Below are positions 12,652-26,110 of a stretch of 64,000 nt of DNA, one piece after another; position 1 is the stretch's first letter; every line of letters starts with the position of its first letter. A model generated the notes under the pieces. The model ran no database searches. It was not told where the DNA came from and worked only from the letters and a program-made list of their open reading frames with translations. The DNA is from Todiramphus chloris collaris (lineage: Eukaryota > Chordata > Aves > Coraciiformes > Alcedinidae). Made by a program: the position numbers and the translations under genes. The DNA is taken from contig JANVCC010000270.1 of NCBI GenBank assembly GCA_025345505.1, positions 7,023,426 through 7,087,425 on the forward strand, in the 5' to 3' direction.

Positions 12652-15062
12652 GTCCTTCCGTAGGCTCTGTTTGAGGAATGAGTTTGCAGGTAAAGTATAC
12701 AGTCTATACTGCAGTGTACATTGCATGCACTGAGAAGGAGGGGAGAGGATGAAGTTACAGAAACTAAACCTAAATTAAGCCTTCTAGGGTAGACAAGACA
12801 AATTACAAGAGCTTCTTTGGGCTGTCATATGAGCCTCAGAGTTTGCAATACCGAAGAGCTGTATTGTGAGATCCTTCCATGTATGTTCTTTTCCCTAAAG
12901 CTTTCCATACACTGTGCCTTAAAGAGCTATCCAAGACACCTGCAGAAGAGATCTTTCATGTTTCGTGTTTTTCCACAGGAAAACAAATTTATTAGAGCTC
13001 TTTTATGCACTTTTGGTGTAAAAAAAACCAGGGTGGAGGCAAAGATCTCATTTGCTGAACTAGCAGTTACGCTGGTCCACTCCCTGTGCTCTCACTTGAC
13101 AGAAGTATTAATTCTGAAAGGCCCTTATTTGTATCTCTAGATTAAACATTAGCAGCACATTAGGTTTTCAAGGAAATCTTCAAGGCATTTCTGTAATACT
13201 CTGAATTGCTAGAACCGGTGGGATTTACTCTACATAAACTCTAGTCAGAGCACAACAGTTTCTTAAGCTGAGTTCAGAAATCACACTTTCATAGCTGCAA
13301 GACTCAGGAAGATTAGCACAATGATTCAGTTCAGTGGAATTTAGAGCTCGGTCCAAAAACCTCTTTAACCCCCCAAATATGTGGAGGAAATCCTAAGGCA
13401 AGGAAGTTTCCAGAAATATATGTTTATACTAAATTAAGTCTTAATAGGCCATAAAGTCTTTGGTAGATTTCTTGCTAATAAGGAGCACTGCTCTCCCTAA
13501 AAACCAAAAACTGCAATGAAGGAAGAGGTACTCTAAGATTTCAACCCATGTACTATTAATGAAAATGAGACAAGGAAGGGAAATTATCCAACTGAAATGC
13601 AAAGACAGACACTTTGAGCTAAGCATCTTGTATTTCCACGGAGGCGGCCTTTCATCTTGTTTTGGCAGCCGCAAAGTAAACACAGGGCTTTGCTAATAAG
13701 GTATAATATAAATTATTAAACCATCTAGAGTGTGATCAAATGCATTTCAGATTATTTTCTGAATAATTCTGCCTTGACGACTGCCAGGAGTAATACGTTT
13801 TGTGTACTCTTGCACAGACCCATCGATTGCTGTCTTTCTCAAGCTCCAGTCCCAGACTTAAAATGCCGTGCATGAAAGAAATACATAATCACATCAACAG
13901 CCAAGCTTTGGCATCTGTCGATCACAGCCGAGCTTTTTGTAAGATCTCACTTCTTGTTAGTCAACAAAGACATGAGAGCAACTCTTTAGCTCTGAGCTGA
14001 GGTTTTAATAGATTCAAAACATTTCTTACATGCAAATTTCTTTTATGGCTCAGGGGCACTGTTAGAGCTTGAAGTGTTAGCTAACTGCTGTGAAAAACTA
14101 CTTGACTGAGCATATCTCAAGATAAATTAGACTTCTGAATTTTTTAGCCCAACCAAGTACATCTTACGCCCTTGTATTACTGGGTTTAAAAATACAGAAT
14201 TTTATATAATCATGCACAACAAGTCTGTGTGATAAATTAAAAGAAAACATATTAAAATATGCATTACATATCCTACTGTGCCATTTGAAACTCTCGGCTA
14301 TTAGACTTTGGAGGCATTCTTCAGATTTAAAAAACAAACAGTTACCAAAGGTCACATCGATTACACATCCCAAAAAATATGTAAATTAAATTTTATTGAA
14401 TAGTTCCGGAAGACACATTTCATTCCGTAGGTATTTGATTTATTACTTACGAAATTCTACCAGCTTTCTGCAAATGTGGAATGCTGATCTTTAAGTAGAA
14501 AATAAATGGCATGCAAAATATTTCTTTTTTTTATAATGGAATTAATGTGAATATCCCCATAAGAAGCATCCCTGCCACCATGTAGTCCAATGAATGTGCA
14601 GGGCTATGTTGTTAAGAGAAAATTGTGTCTACAAGCACGCTTGCGTCAGATGTTATCAGCTGTGAATTCCTGGGAATGCACTGATTCCAAATGCACATGG
14701 AGTTTACTTAATCATTTTAAGAAATGGGAAACCTTGAAAAAGGAAAAAACAAACAAGCAGCCAGGAGCTTTAGCAAAGGAATTCCACGTTGCTGCTCCTT
14801 TGTGTGTGCATATATGCAAATGTGTTTGGGTACGTGCATGATGTATGGCTGCATGCTTTAATAGATAAGGGAGGGGATAGAGCTGAGCTGAAGGATAAAT
14901 GCAGATTTATGACTAATTTCTCAATAAATGGTAAGAGTCCTAGTAACAATCAGGATTCTTAATCTGTTAACCCCAAATCATTAGCACTGAAGTTATAGCA
15001 GGAAAAGAAATTAAAGCATCTCGCAAATAGTTGCAGTTACTAAAACTGTCTTGCTGTCTGCC

Positions 15063-15512
15063 ATAGGATCCTAGGATATTTCAGGATGCATCTGGTCCAT
15101 CCCGCTGCTCAAAGAAGGGTCAGCTACGGCCTAGTTTGCTCAGGGATTTAATTAGCTGAGCTTTGAAAACCTCCAAGGATGGAGAGTGCACAGCCTCTCC
15201 GGGCCTCTGTTCCTGTCTCTCTTCACAGGAGGAATGTTTCTTTTCATATCCACTCTGAACCTCTCGTTTCAAGCTCTGCCCACTGCCTCTCGTTCTACCA
15301 CAGGCAAGGCTGTGAAGCACTTGGCTCAGTCTCCTCAGTGACCTCTCCAGAGACACTAATTGGCTTCTTTTAGGGTCTCCTAAAACCTCCCCTTCTCCAG
15401 GCCTGAACAAGCCCTGTCTCTCAGCCTCTCCTCACCGGCCAAGTGCTCCAGCTCCTGACCATCTCTGTGCCTACAGTGAACGTGTTCCAGTTCCAGTTTA
15501 TATCAAGACCTT
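15063..15512 (-). mobile_element. Degraded CR1 LINE 3' fragment
   Basis: The plus strand reads as the reverse complement of a CR1 3' end: a tail-like start near 15063, then TTTGAAAACCTCCAAGGATGGAGAG, followed by blocks equivalent to GCACAGCCTCTCCGGGC and CTCCAGGCCTGAACAAGCCC. The minus strand retains a degenerate trace of the reverse transcriptase C-terminus, with AVHSPSLEVFKAQL near 15150-15195. It is 5' truncated and clearly more diverged than the copies at 46957 and 61232, so it is an older insertion. Confidence 0.85.
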
Positions 15513-18040
15513 TACAAATGGCACAGTCAGGTCAGGTCAGCAATACTCCTAGCAGCTGGGCCATGGTCAAATACAAACATAAAGCACATTGAATAATGGA
15601 AGGACACAGAGATTGAGTGACCTTGAGCTCAGATGCATTAGAGTGACAATTTCTTTTAGGTTTGTCATCCCTTATGGAGATCATCTCGAACTAGGGCCTA
15701 CCCCTTACCTGCAAGTCTGCAAAACCTTTTTCTTTCCCAGTTACACTTGCATGATCTGCCTCACTGAACAACGCCCTTCCCATTACTCAGCTGCTGCTCA
15801 CCTTGATTACTATCACAGTCTCCCCCTCTCTGTCCCGTTTTCCATCTCTTTCTCCCCATTCTTGCATCATCTGACCCTACAGCCTCTCCTAACAAAGGAA
15901 AGCAGAGATGCCGACAGGAATGCCATGTGAAATGCAATGCCATCTCATGGCTTCCTGCCCATGCCACACAGACCCACCTCTGCAACGTCCTCCTCCTACG
16001 TTAACATTAAATCAGCACATGATATTCTCACGTAAGAGTACAAAAGAAAGAAATTCACTCTCTGTAAGTTACTTCCCACCCTAACTATAAGGCTCCACTG
16101 GTATTTTTCTTGGCAGAAATCTTTCTGCTCTCTTCCATGTTCTTACCTAAGGGCAGGCCATTGCCTACCAACTTCTTTTTCCTCCTCAGCACAGTCCTTA
16201 ATGGTTATTCCCTAAATGAGCTCTCAACAGCCAAAATGCAGCTGAAATCTAGACAGAAGGCTGGACGAACTGGAGTTTACCAAATGACTTCCTTTTTGAT
16301 GTACGCTTTGAAGAGGGAGACAACCAAAAAGATCAACTAACAAAGGAAACAAAAAGAGGAGAAACAAACCAACAAGAAAACATGAGCCAAAAAAACACTT
16401 CCAAAACGTTTAAAACAGAGTCTTGTGCTGCTTTCCATTGTACTCACTTGTTTTAGCCTGTGTCTTTTTATTTACCTATAAATACTTCCAGCCAGGAGTT
16501 GATTTTATTTTTTTTTAACATATTTGCATTTTGTGCTGCTATTAAACTCAGTGATTCAGTATCCTCCTACTATACAAATAATGTATTATCAAATAAAACT
16601 GTTATTCAAGGTCAGAAGCTACATTGTGAAAAACAGTCAGGCCAGTGTGATGGCTGGATTCTGAGGTTTTTTTTTCTTTGTAATAAGGTGTGTGGGGTGT
16701 CAATGACTACACTGGGATGTGCAAGCTGACATTCCAGTCAGGACTTGCAACCACAGCTGAACTCGGAGGTCTTTTAAGAGAAAAAAGTTTGTGATTCAAA
16801 AAAAATCACAGTCGTCCAAGTAATGACTTGCAATGAAGAATGAACCTAGCAGCAAAGTGTGGACAAATTCAGGATGGGGATCTGTCATGATTCATCTGCC
16901 TGTGCATAGCACAGCTTTATGGAGGAGATGGCAGGTGCTTGCTCTGGGCACTTATCTGGTAATTAGCTGGCTAATGGACAAATCTATTTCCTAGAGATCA
17001 CCAGCACGGGCTTCATGGCTTTGGAAATACATTACAGTGAATTACAGTTACTTGCAATAACACTAGACACCATTTCTCAGTGTGCATGCCACAGCCTGGC
17101 TTAGTGTATCCCATTCCACAGGATTCCAGTTTGCTCCTTCTTTAAAGGATCACAGAGATCTTTTATTATTGTTTTTGGTTGTGTGTATTTTTTTTCCTTT
17201 TTTTACTATGTATTTTGAGGTTGTGTTTACAATACAACAGTGTTCTCAGTTTATTTTGCTGGGTGATGAAAGAATGACAGTATGTGAATGTTCAAAAGAC
17301 TATTCGACAAATGAGATTATTAAATACGATCTACTTTTTTTATAGCACAAGCCTTCAGAGACCATCACCTTTTCACTTTCCTTTTAAATCTTTAAATAAC
17401 AATGACAATTATATGGAGGTCAATGGTAGCTACAGGCAAAGACACAAAAGGTTTCCATCAGAAAGAGTACCCAATAAAATGAATAGCTAGATCTGAAAAT
17501 ATATATTCATGCCACAACATGTGAAATGAGCAACATTGCCTGTGCTTGGAAGCAAGCTCTCTGTGCATATATCAAACCACTAACTTTCAGAGGAATTCTA
17601 TACTCCCAAATAGTAGAAAGCATAAAATACTAAAATCCATTGTTATTTGCAAAGAACACTGTGATAAATATCCAATAAATATCTCAAGGGGCATTCTCAA
17701 AATCAGGAAAAGCTTTTGCAGATCTTTCACATAGGAGCAAAGTTGAATAAACTGATGTATGTACATATTCTTGCCTAAAGCCTTCCCCTTAGTCCTAGAA
17801 CATGTCATAATCCTGAATTTATAGTGTTTTCAGATATTCCTACAGAACTAAACATTACAAATGGAACATTCCAAGGGGACTTCAACATTGCATTACACAA
17901 TAATCACAGAAACAAGGGATATGGCCCTTCTTACACTCCAGCCTCGTGGATAATAAACATGGTACAAAACAAGCATTTTAATATTTAGGAATGATGCTAG
18001 TTTCCAGAGTCTCAAATTCCACACCAGTAGGAGCTGTGGG

Positions 18041-18165
18041 ATCTCTATGCCTCCCTCGTGTTACAGGCAGAGAAACAAATGAGGAAGATTAAAGTGTCAC
18101 TAGTGCCATAGTGCAAGCCAGCAATCAGGTCTCCATAATTCCCATCTCAGAATCCACTTGTCACC
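18041..18165 (-). mobile_element. MIR-like ancient SINE fragment
   Basis: The plus strand reads GTTACAGGCAGAGAAAC, then AGTGTCACTAGTGCCA and CAGGTCTCC, in the same order and spacing as the reverse complement of a MIR/CORE-SINE (TTACAG-GAGGAAACTGAGG, a GTCACACAG-like block, CAGGTCTCCTGACT). It is highly degraded. Resemblance is judged by eye and could be chance. Confidence 0.4.
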
Positions 18166-20968
18166 AGAAGCCAGCATAACCTCTAAAAGCTTTTACCTCT
18201 GTCAAGCTTAAGTTTAAATACATTTTCTTAAAGCTAGGCAATGCCTTAATATGTAGTCTCCTGACAATTTCTGTTACATTCATTTTCACAGACTTTTCTG
18301 CCCAGTATTAAACACCTCCAGTTACCGGGACCGTAGATGCTCACCAAGCACAGCTGGACTCAGACCTTGGCAAAAAAGAACATTTCACAAAGCCTGATAT
18401 TTAACAGTTAATAAAGTGTGACCCATCTTGACCAACTACGCGGGTTCAGTGATAACAGAAAGGTTTCCTTTTCATATTGTCGTGGCCTCTTTCCTGAGTT
18501 GTTTTAGGAGGGCTCCCACAGTGCCAGTTGGCATACTTCTGAGCACCTCAGGGAGTGTCTTGAAATCCGAGTCTCCTTTTTAATTTCACACTCAGTCAAG
18601 TTCAACTGCAGTTAATGGAAGACTCTCTCATGGAAACATCAAACAGTGGTGACTTTCTCTGATTAGCAAGCCTAACTGCTCTACCACAATCCGTATCTCC
18701 AGTGGCTTACAAATGATTCGTCAGCCCTTCTCCACAATAAAGATTACGTTAGAAAAACCTTCCTTGGCTTGCTGTATGTTTTATGCTAGATAATCATGAT
18801 AGCACCTTGTTGCACTAAGACATCAAAGAACAGTAAGCATCCAATCTACAGGCTGCAACGAATATCTACCCTCAGGAGAGCATTTGTAGCATTCAGAGGG
18901 TGGTCTGACTAGACAACCAACTTCTGTATCTGTAAAGGATTCAAGTGCATAAGCACGAACCTGCACCTTATCATCCTCAACCACTGGCAAATTGCACCTC
19001 GGCTAAAAGCCTCCGGTGAATCCACTGGACCTCAGCTTTCTTCCACTCAGGTTTTACATGGTAGTTGCTCTATCAGGTTGTTGCTGATAATACCTAGGAT
19101 GAGACTGTGAGGAGAAGATCAGTTTATCTGGAATTAACCATGAAGTTACAAGTAGTCATTTCCTCTTTTTGTTGTTCTGGAGACTTCATACTCCCCAGTT
19201 AGCTTCTCATAAATGCTGAACAGCCTCTGCTGCAATTTGCTTGAACACATGCTACAAAATCTTAATAATGTGTAAATAGCTAGTTCCAGGCATTGTAACC
19301 TTATCACAATCAAATCTGTTTACTAGACCAACCTTCCAGTGGACAGTTTGCACATCTGCCTCAACTTCACCTGTGAAATGGGAAGACAAAAGCTGCATTT
19401 CAGGAAGAAACAGAAACTTATTCCTCTTTCTGAAGCACTCAGTATTTTAGTTACAGTGGTCATAGGAAAGGTTAGAAAGACATTAGTAACTCCCTTTAGA
19501 GCAAGATTTAAACAGTATGTAGCAAATAACATTACACAACAAAGAAAGAAGCAGAAAATTATCTAACGACAGCTTAGTAAATGAATGGTCTCAGCTCTGT
19601 CGACAGAAGGAAACAAATCTGAATGTGTATGTGTGTGAAAATAGCACATAGGGACATAATTAAAGGCTGAAACATAGTATAGTTGGCATTCCCATGGAAA
19701 AGATGAACTGAAACGATGGAATTTCCTTAGTTTGGAGTACTTCACTTTACACTCCAAATAATGACCTATGCACAAATGTACATGAGAAATACCATTCGCA
19801 ATTTCTTCTTGTAGGATATGAGAATGATTCTACACAGTAAACTGTTACTAAAGTGCTTCTTTTCAGATTTGCCATCTAGGCCTAAATGAAAATGGTAATG
19901 CTTTTTTATCAAGAACAGTATCAGCAGTTGTAGGTCATTTCCTTCTAAGTGAGAAGGTGAGGCTCTTATGACAGTCACAATCTCTTAAAGGGATTTCACT
20001 CACCTCTATCTGTCTGAAACCCATAAAATCTTTCCTAAAATTAAGATTCTAAAATATTTTCTTTCAGGAAAAGAAATTAGGAAAATCTGAGATAAACACA
20101 AACAAAACAGAAGACAACCTGACAATGGCAAACATACCCAGGATGTCTATAGTGGTGAGAAACACAAGGCCAAAGGATGATAACTGCAGGGCTTAACCTA
20201 GCCTTTCAATAAAAGGATGGGTTTGGATTTTAAAATGTTTCATGTCTCCGTATTAAAGCTTAACAGCACTACAAGTTTTTTGGTTTTTATCTCACAAAAT
20301 ACTCTCCCAGGCACACCTCTAATTCATTCCTTTCTAGCTATTAAGAGCTACATACCTGGCTTTCCCTTGTGGTTCTGTGACAAAATCTGATTATGCTACA
20401 GAATCTTAAGCACTCCTCACTGAAAAAAATAATGAACTAACATTTCTTTGGACAGAGAGACATGTTGAATAGCTGAAAGAGTAAAAGAATTTCTGTCACT
20501 CTAAGCACTACTTCCATTATTATACCAAATTAAAGTTCTTGTATTTAGAAAAATACTATCTGTGTCAGAAATGAATAATCACAGCCATCCTTTTTGATAA
20601 TAATGATGTTACCTGCACTTATCAGAGATTTTGTATGCAAGAACTGCACAATAGTTTCCATATGGGTAAGATAAAGCACAGCCAGACTGAGTGAAATGAC
20701 TTACAATCACATATGAAGTCATGTCAAAACAAGGATGAGATTTAAAAAAGAAATCCTCTAGTCCTGATAACAACACCCTTGAGGACCAGAAATCCATCTG
20801 GTCAATATTATGCATAGGTAGTTTATGTAGCTATGTGATGTTCTGACAAAAATAATGTAAATGTATTGCCTACATGACTTTGTTCCATCAAAAGTATTGT
20901 CACAAAAATTTCTGAGCCACCCCAATCCAAAATGGAGCATTTGTTCCAGTTCTGCCACACTTTGTGTG

Positions 20969-20997
20969 TGCATATATATATACATATATATATATAA
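20969..20997. repeat. AT microsatellite
   Basis: Run of alternating CA/TA and AT units interrupted by one ACAT. Confidence 0.9.
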
Positions 20998-23900
20998 AAC
21001 TATGGAGAAGAATCCATCAATCTGAACACTAAGGCATTTAGTGAATAGTTATCTCATGTAATATTGCTTCAAGGACCCCATGGTTATACTGAGACTAAAG
21101 AAAGAGCATTAATTTCAGGGCTTTTGCTTTTTATTTTGCATTCGACGTCTGGCTCTGCGGCCGCTCAGGATTTGTTCCCTTCACTATTTATCAATCACAC
21201 ATCCATTTCATTTTGTAGTACATTGGTGGTCAATCCTTTTTGAGAGGCCACACGAGTCTCCTGTGAGCCTTTTGTTACCATGCCCTGCCCATCACAAAAC
21301 TAGACATAAATTTGTCATGTGATTAATAGCTACTAGCTCTCCTCCACAACTCACATCTGCTCTGGCATGGATGATGCTGACCTGGTAGCCACTGTGAAAG
21401 AGGGCATTGGATTGTACCTAGGCAGGTCAATTCTTCTGGTGGCTGCAGGTTGTCCCACACTGGGGGCTGCCCATTCCTGCACATCATGCCCAAGCATCTG
21501 TGGAAAGGGTTTCTTTACAAGCCAAGTCCCACAAAACAGTGCTTCAACTGGTACGACCGGGTAAGAAGGCAAAATCAAACGCGTTGTAAAGGAGACACTG
21601 ATGGCAACATCAACACTCATTATAGCATTTGTTGACTTATGCTGAGCCAGAAGCTGGGAAATAACTATTTTCTTATGGAATGATGAGCTACATAGGTTAT
21701 TGTCTGCCTCCAGGCTCTTAATTATTCTGTGTGATGGTCATCACCACGAACTAAAAATGCAGATTTCTTTTTAAGAAATGTTTATCTCTGAAATATTTTA
21801 AAATTCATGCTTTTTATTTTACGAAAAGTTTGTCGGTCCTTCCCTACAATAGAGAATACATGAGAAAAATCCTTAATTTTTTCTTGCACAACTCGATGGC
21901 TTAGACTGCCATGCAGTTCAACTTTGGTTTCCATTTTATACCAGTGTATCTTAAAAATGCCTTCATGCCAGTGCTTGTGACCTCAATAATCAAAAGCTGA
22001 AGCACCATTCAAGTACCTGCATCTTCCTCACCATAATTCCAAAGTCTCAGGTTTTTAGAGTGTCTAGGATGGGGGAAATATGTTTTCCCAAGATTACTTT
22101 ACTGTTACATCAAATCTGGGTTGCGGTCCTGACTCCAGGAAAGGAAATAAAAGTAAATACACTGAAATTTTAACATCCTGTGGGGGTGAGTTTCACACAC
22201 AGGAAAACTGTGCTCGGAGCCCTCTGACTCTTTTGGAACCTCTAAATATGAACTGATTCTGATGCACACCTGTGAATCTTCTTACAGCAAACTCCCAGTG
22301 AAAATAACAAACACGCTTTGGAATCTGTTCTGAAGAAAAAGGAAGGCCTAATACCTAAAGGACCATACAAACAGATGGAGTGCTAAGTAGACCTTAGTGG
22401 GAATATATACACGATTTGGACTATCTGCACTAACTTTATCACACCACCACCACAACCTCTCATGCTTTTTGCATCTTTAAGGGTTCTATTATCTGAAATA
22501 ACAAATTAGAGCAGGGAGAAGCCTTCAAGTCATTTAGAGACTGGGAAGTAGTCGGAGGAAGGTTATCAAGATGGGTGCACTGTATAGTAACCACAGGTAA
22601 AGCTGTCTTTAAACAGCCTTAATGCAGGGCTTAAGTAATTAGTTACTTTTCTAAATGTTTCTTTTACTCAATGGTCTTTGATAAAGCCCACTGAACAGCT
22701 TGCTTTGGAACTTCTTACAAGTAAGAATTGAATCTAAAGTTAAATAAATTTAAGAGTCAGGTCTCATGTACACCTTCAATGTAGGAGGCAACGGGCCAAG
22801 TTTCTTAGAGGTAGAGCACAAACCTTTACAGGGATTATTCCTCTTGCAGTTTGAGAGGACTATGTTCAAAAACAAAAAAGAAAAGGTGGGGGGAGAGATT
22901 GTAGTATGAGGGCAAGGGTTTATTTCTGTTGTTTTTCGGTCCAGTAAAACTGCAACAACATGCTTTAATGGCTAATGGCAAGATCAAGACTTTGATCTGA
23001 TTACACGACAAAGGCTCTCGAGTGAATGTTAACCTGGCTATGGAATGGAGCCTGTATAAACACAAAGTTACTGTACACAGCCTTTGAAGAAGCACTCCTT
23101 TCCTCAGCTTGCTTACATACAGCTTTCTGTAGACTGTCATTAAAGACACAGTCCTTCTAACAGCAGTGTCACCAGAAGTTCTTTGGATATTCTAGTATAA
23201 TTAGGAGTACATCCCTAGTGGACTAAAATTAAGGTTCTGAATTTCACATCTACTTCACTCAGGCAGGGTATTTGGATATTTTAAGATATGTTTTCTCCAA
23301 TGTAGCCACCATATAGAATCTCCTACTCAACTGTCATTTAATTTCAGGTAAAGATATAGCCAAATAGAAATCTGCCTTTCAATTTTTCTACGCAGACATC
23401 TCTGTACACAAAATGTAATTTACTATTGATAAAAGTTTTAGAATTTTCTTTCTGTTATTGAAAAGTCTTCTCCCTTTTTTCTTTATATTATTACCCTTGA
23501 CACCACAAAAAAATCTCTAATGTCACTGACAGGTATATTAAAAACATAAATGTAAACCACTCTATCAAAATATTATCAAAGCCTGGGTAGGAAACTATGA
23601 ATATGGATGGATCTCAGAGTTCTACTGTGACTCACAATATTGCTAGATCAGTTTGACACTGTTGCAATAGATTCGTCAGAAGAAAAACTGTTTGCAAAAT
23701 TTATATATATATCTTAGTAAATTCTCATTATCATAAAGAGAATCAACAAAGATAATTTTTAGACTATTACAAAGCCATTAGTCTACCGAGAATCTAATGC
23801 AACTTTCGGAATATGTCATTATATTAAAGAATACAACCTAATTTGTCTTCAACATGGTTTGCTAATTTCTTTGAAATGAGATACACTTCTTAAACAAGTT

Positions 23901-26099
23901 TTAAGTTAAAAAATAGCTTAATCTCATGACTTTAATTTTTATTTTCCTTCAAAACAATCTCACAGCTAATGAGCCCTCTTACTTCAATGGTTTTGGCAAC
24001 AAATATATTTCTAAGAGGCAGAAGTTCAACATTCCAATACCTTGTATGTGTAAAATCAGATTTCCTACTGACCTTTCATTCGGTGATGGGGAAAGCTGTA
24101 TCACCCTTCTAAACATCTACATCTTCTCATGAGCTCCACCTGCCTTTTCCATGCTGTCCCATTTAAGTATTCATGTAGAAGACTACTACAATTACAGCTC
24201 TGAGGAACAGGTAGAAAAATCATCCATCCAGGTCATAAATATCTCATGCCTCTGTGTTTGCTTTCAGGGAAAGGGGAGAAGGAAGCAATGGAGAGAGACA
24301 GGAGTACTGCCTATGTGAACTTTTTTGAGATGTTAAGAGTAGAAATGAAAAAGGATAACTAAATACTACAGGCAAAACTACAATGTATAGATGGGCTGAA
24401 TGTCCTTCACCTACCTTTGTATTAAACCCTGCTGGAGAGGCATAAAAATAAAGCTTCTAATGATTTTTGCTGGTACAATGAATTGGAAAGAGAAGACATC
24501 CAAAAAAAAGTAAAACTGAGAAAAGTTTTGGCTACTGCATTTTTTTTTTTTCCCTGAAAGCCAATTAAAACTTAGTGAATCTATAACCTGGTACATTAAA
24601 TAGTAAAGTATTACTAAAAACAAATGCCTTTTAATTCTTTCCACAGAGTCTGTTTGTTAAAGCTCTGACTGAAAAGAAAAAAAAAAACACTTTAGAAAGA
24701 ACTCCTAAATATTACAGGGAATGTCAAGCAGTTGAAATTACCATGGCTACACACTTCCAATTTGTCCCTATGCAGGGAGAGCAGAACCCACCCACTCATC
24801 CTGCAGTGCAGCATCGGGTCAATACCAGAAATAATGCACAAAAACGGCAGAAATATTTCAGCACTTGGGAGTTTTACTTCTGGAGGCAAGAGGGGTAGAA
24901 CATTTCTGCTCCATCTACTCTTTCTCCAGAAAATGACTTAACAGTTGAATCATCCCAGTCATTACTATTTCCATTTATTACATCCACTGCCTGGGATTAA
25001 CATAATTATGTAATTTAAAGTGATTAAACAGTGACATTCAGCCAAATAACACCGTCCGCTGAGGAAATGAAAAGTAAATAAACTAAAGTTCAGATCTTTT
25101 CACCTGAAATGGACTTGAAAGCATCTGTTTGAAAAGGGGCTATGTAATATGTGTTGTTTCAGCTGAGCTTTGATCACTGTAGCTGAAAATTCAGCCCTGC
25201 CAGAGGGATGGGCAGAAAGACAACATGCCCATTAAATTCGAGACCTCAGGATAAAACTGCTGGGTGAAGATCTGATGCTGGCTCTCGTGTTTGCTGCCGT
25301 AGTATATCTTTATGTATTTTAGTCCTGTCTGTAGCGCAGAGAAATTTTTAGCTCAATGAACTACCTTCGATTCCAGTTTGCTAGTCATGAAATGTGTGCT
25401 GGCTAGATTAAAACGTTCACAGGATTACAGAAGATAAGGCTGGAAACAAACTTCAGAGGTCACCTAGCCATACCCATGACCCAAAGTGGCTAACCTACAT
25501 CCCAGGCATTTCTCACAGATATTTGGTAAGTATGTTCCTAAAGATCAGCACTGATTAAAATTCCCTAACCACTATAGGTGAACCAATGCAGTGTTTACCT
25601 AAACCCAGCAAAGAAAAACTATTCTGCCTGTAAGAAAGAATCCATCCTGCATTTCAGATTCCAAGCTGAGAAGTGTTGGGCTTTCAAGCAGAAGTAAAAT
25701 TCAAATCAACTCAGAGCCCCAAATAAACAAAGCCAATATGGCATGTACAGAATGTGTAGGTCATGAAAATCAGCATCCAAGGAACAGCACATTACAAATT
25801 TTTGTCATTTTTTTCAGGGAAAAATGAGACTTTTGAACATCCTTTTTAAAAACATCCATAGATGGCATTGAGCTCCACTATTGGAAAAGAAATTTCTCTT
25901 TTCTTACATTAACTTTATAGTGATCTTAGTAAAATAACTTTTAAAAATGTAAGAAAAAAGATTAATTAAGAAGGATTAAATACCATCTTGTATGACCTCT
26001 ATTTACAACCAGCAGGGAACACAAGTAACACATTAAATAAAACAGATTAATACAAGTGAAAGCACTTTTTTGTCAGTATGTTCATCTTAAATAGAAACT

Positions 26100-26110
26100 C
26101 CCCCCCCCCC
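26100..26110. repeat. Poly-C tract
   Basis: Eleven consecutive C in an AT-rich intron, rare for this composition and likely length-variable. Confidence 0.95.
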
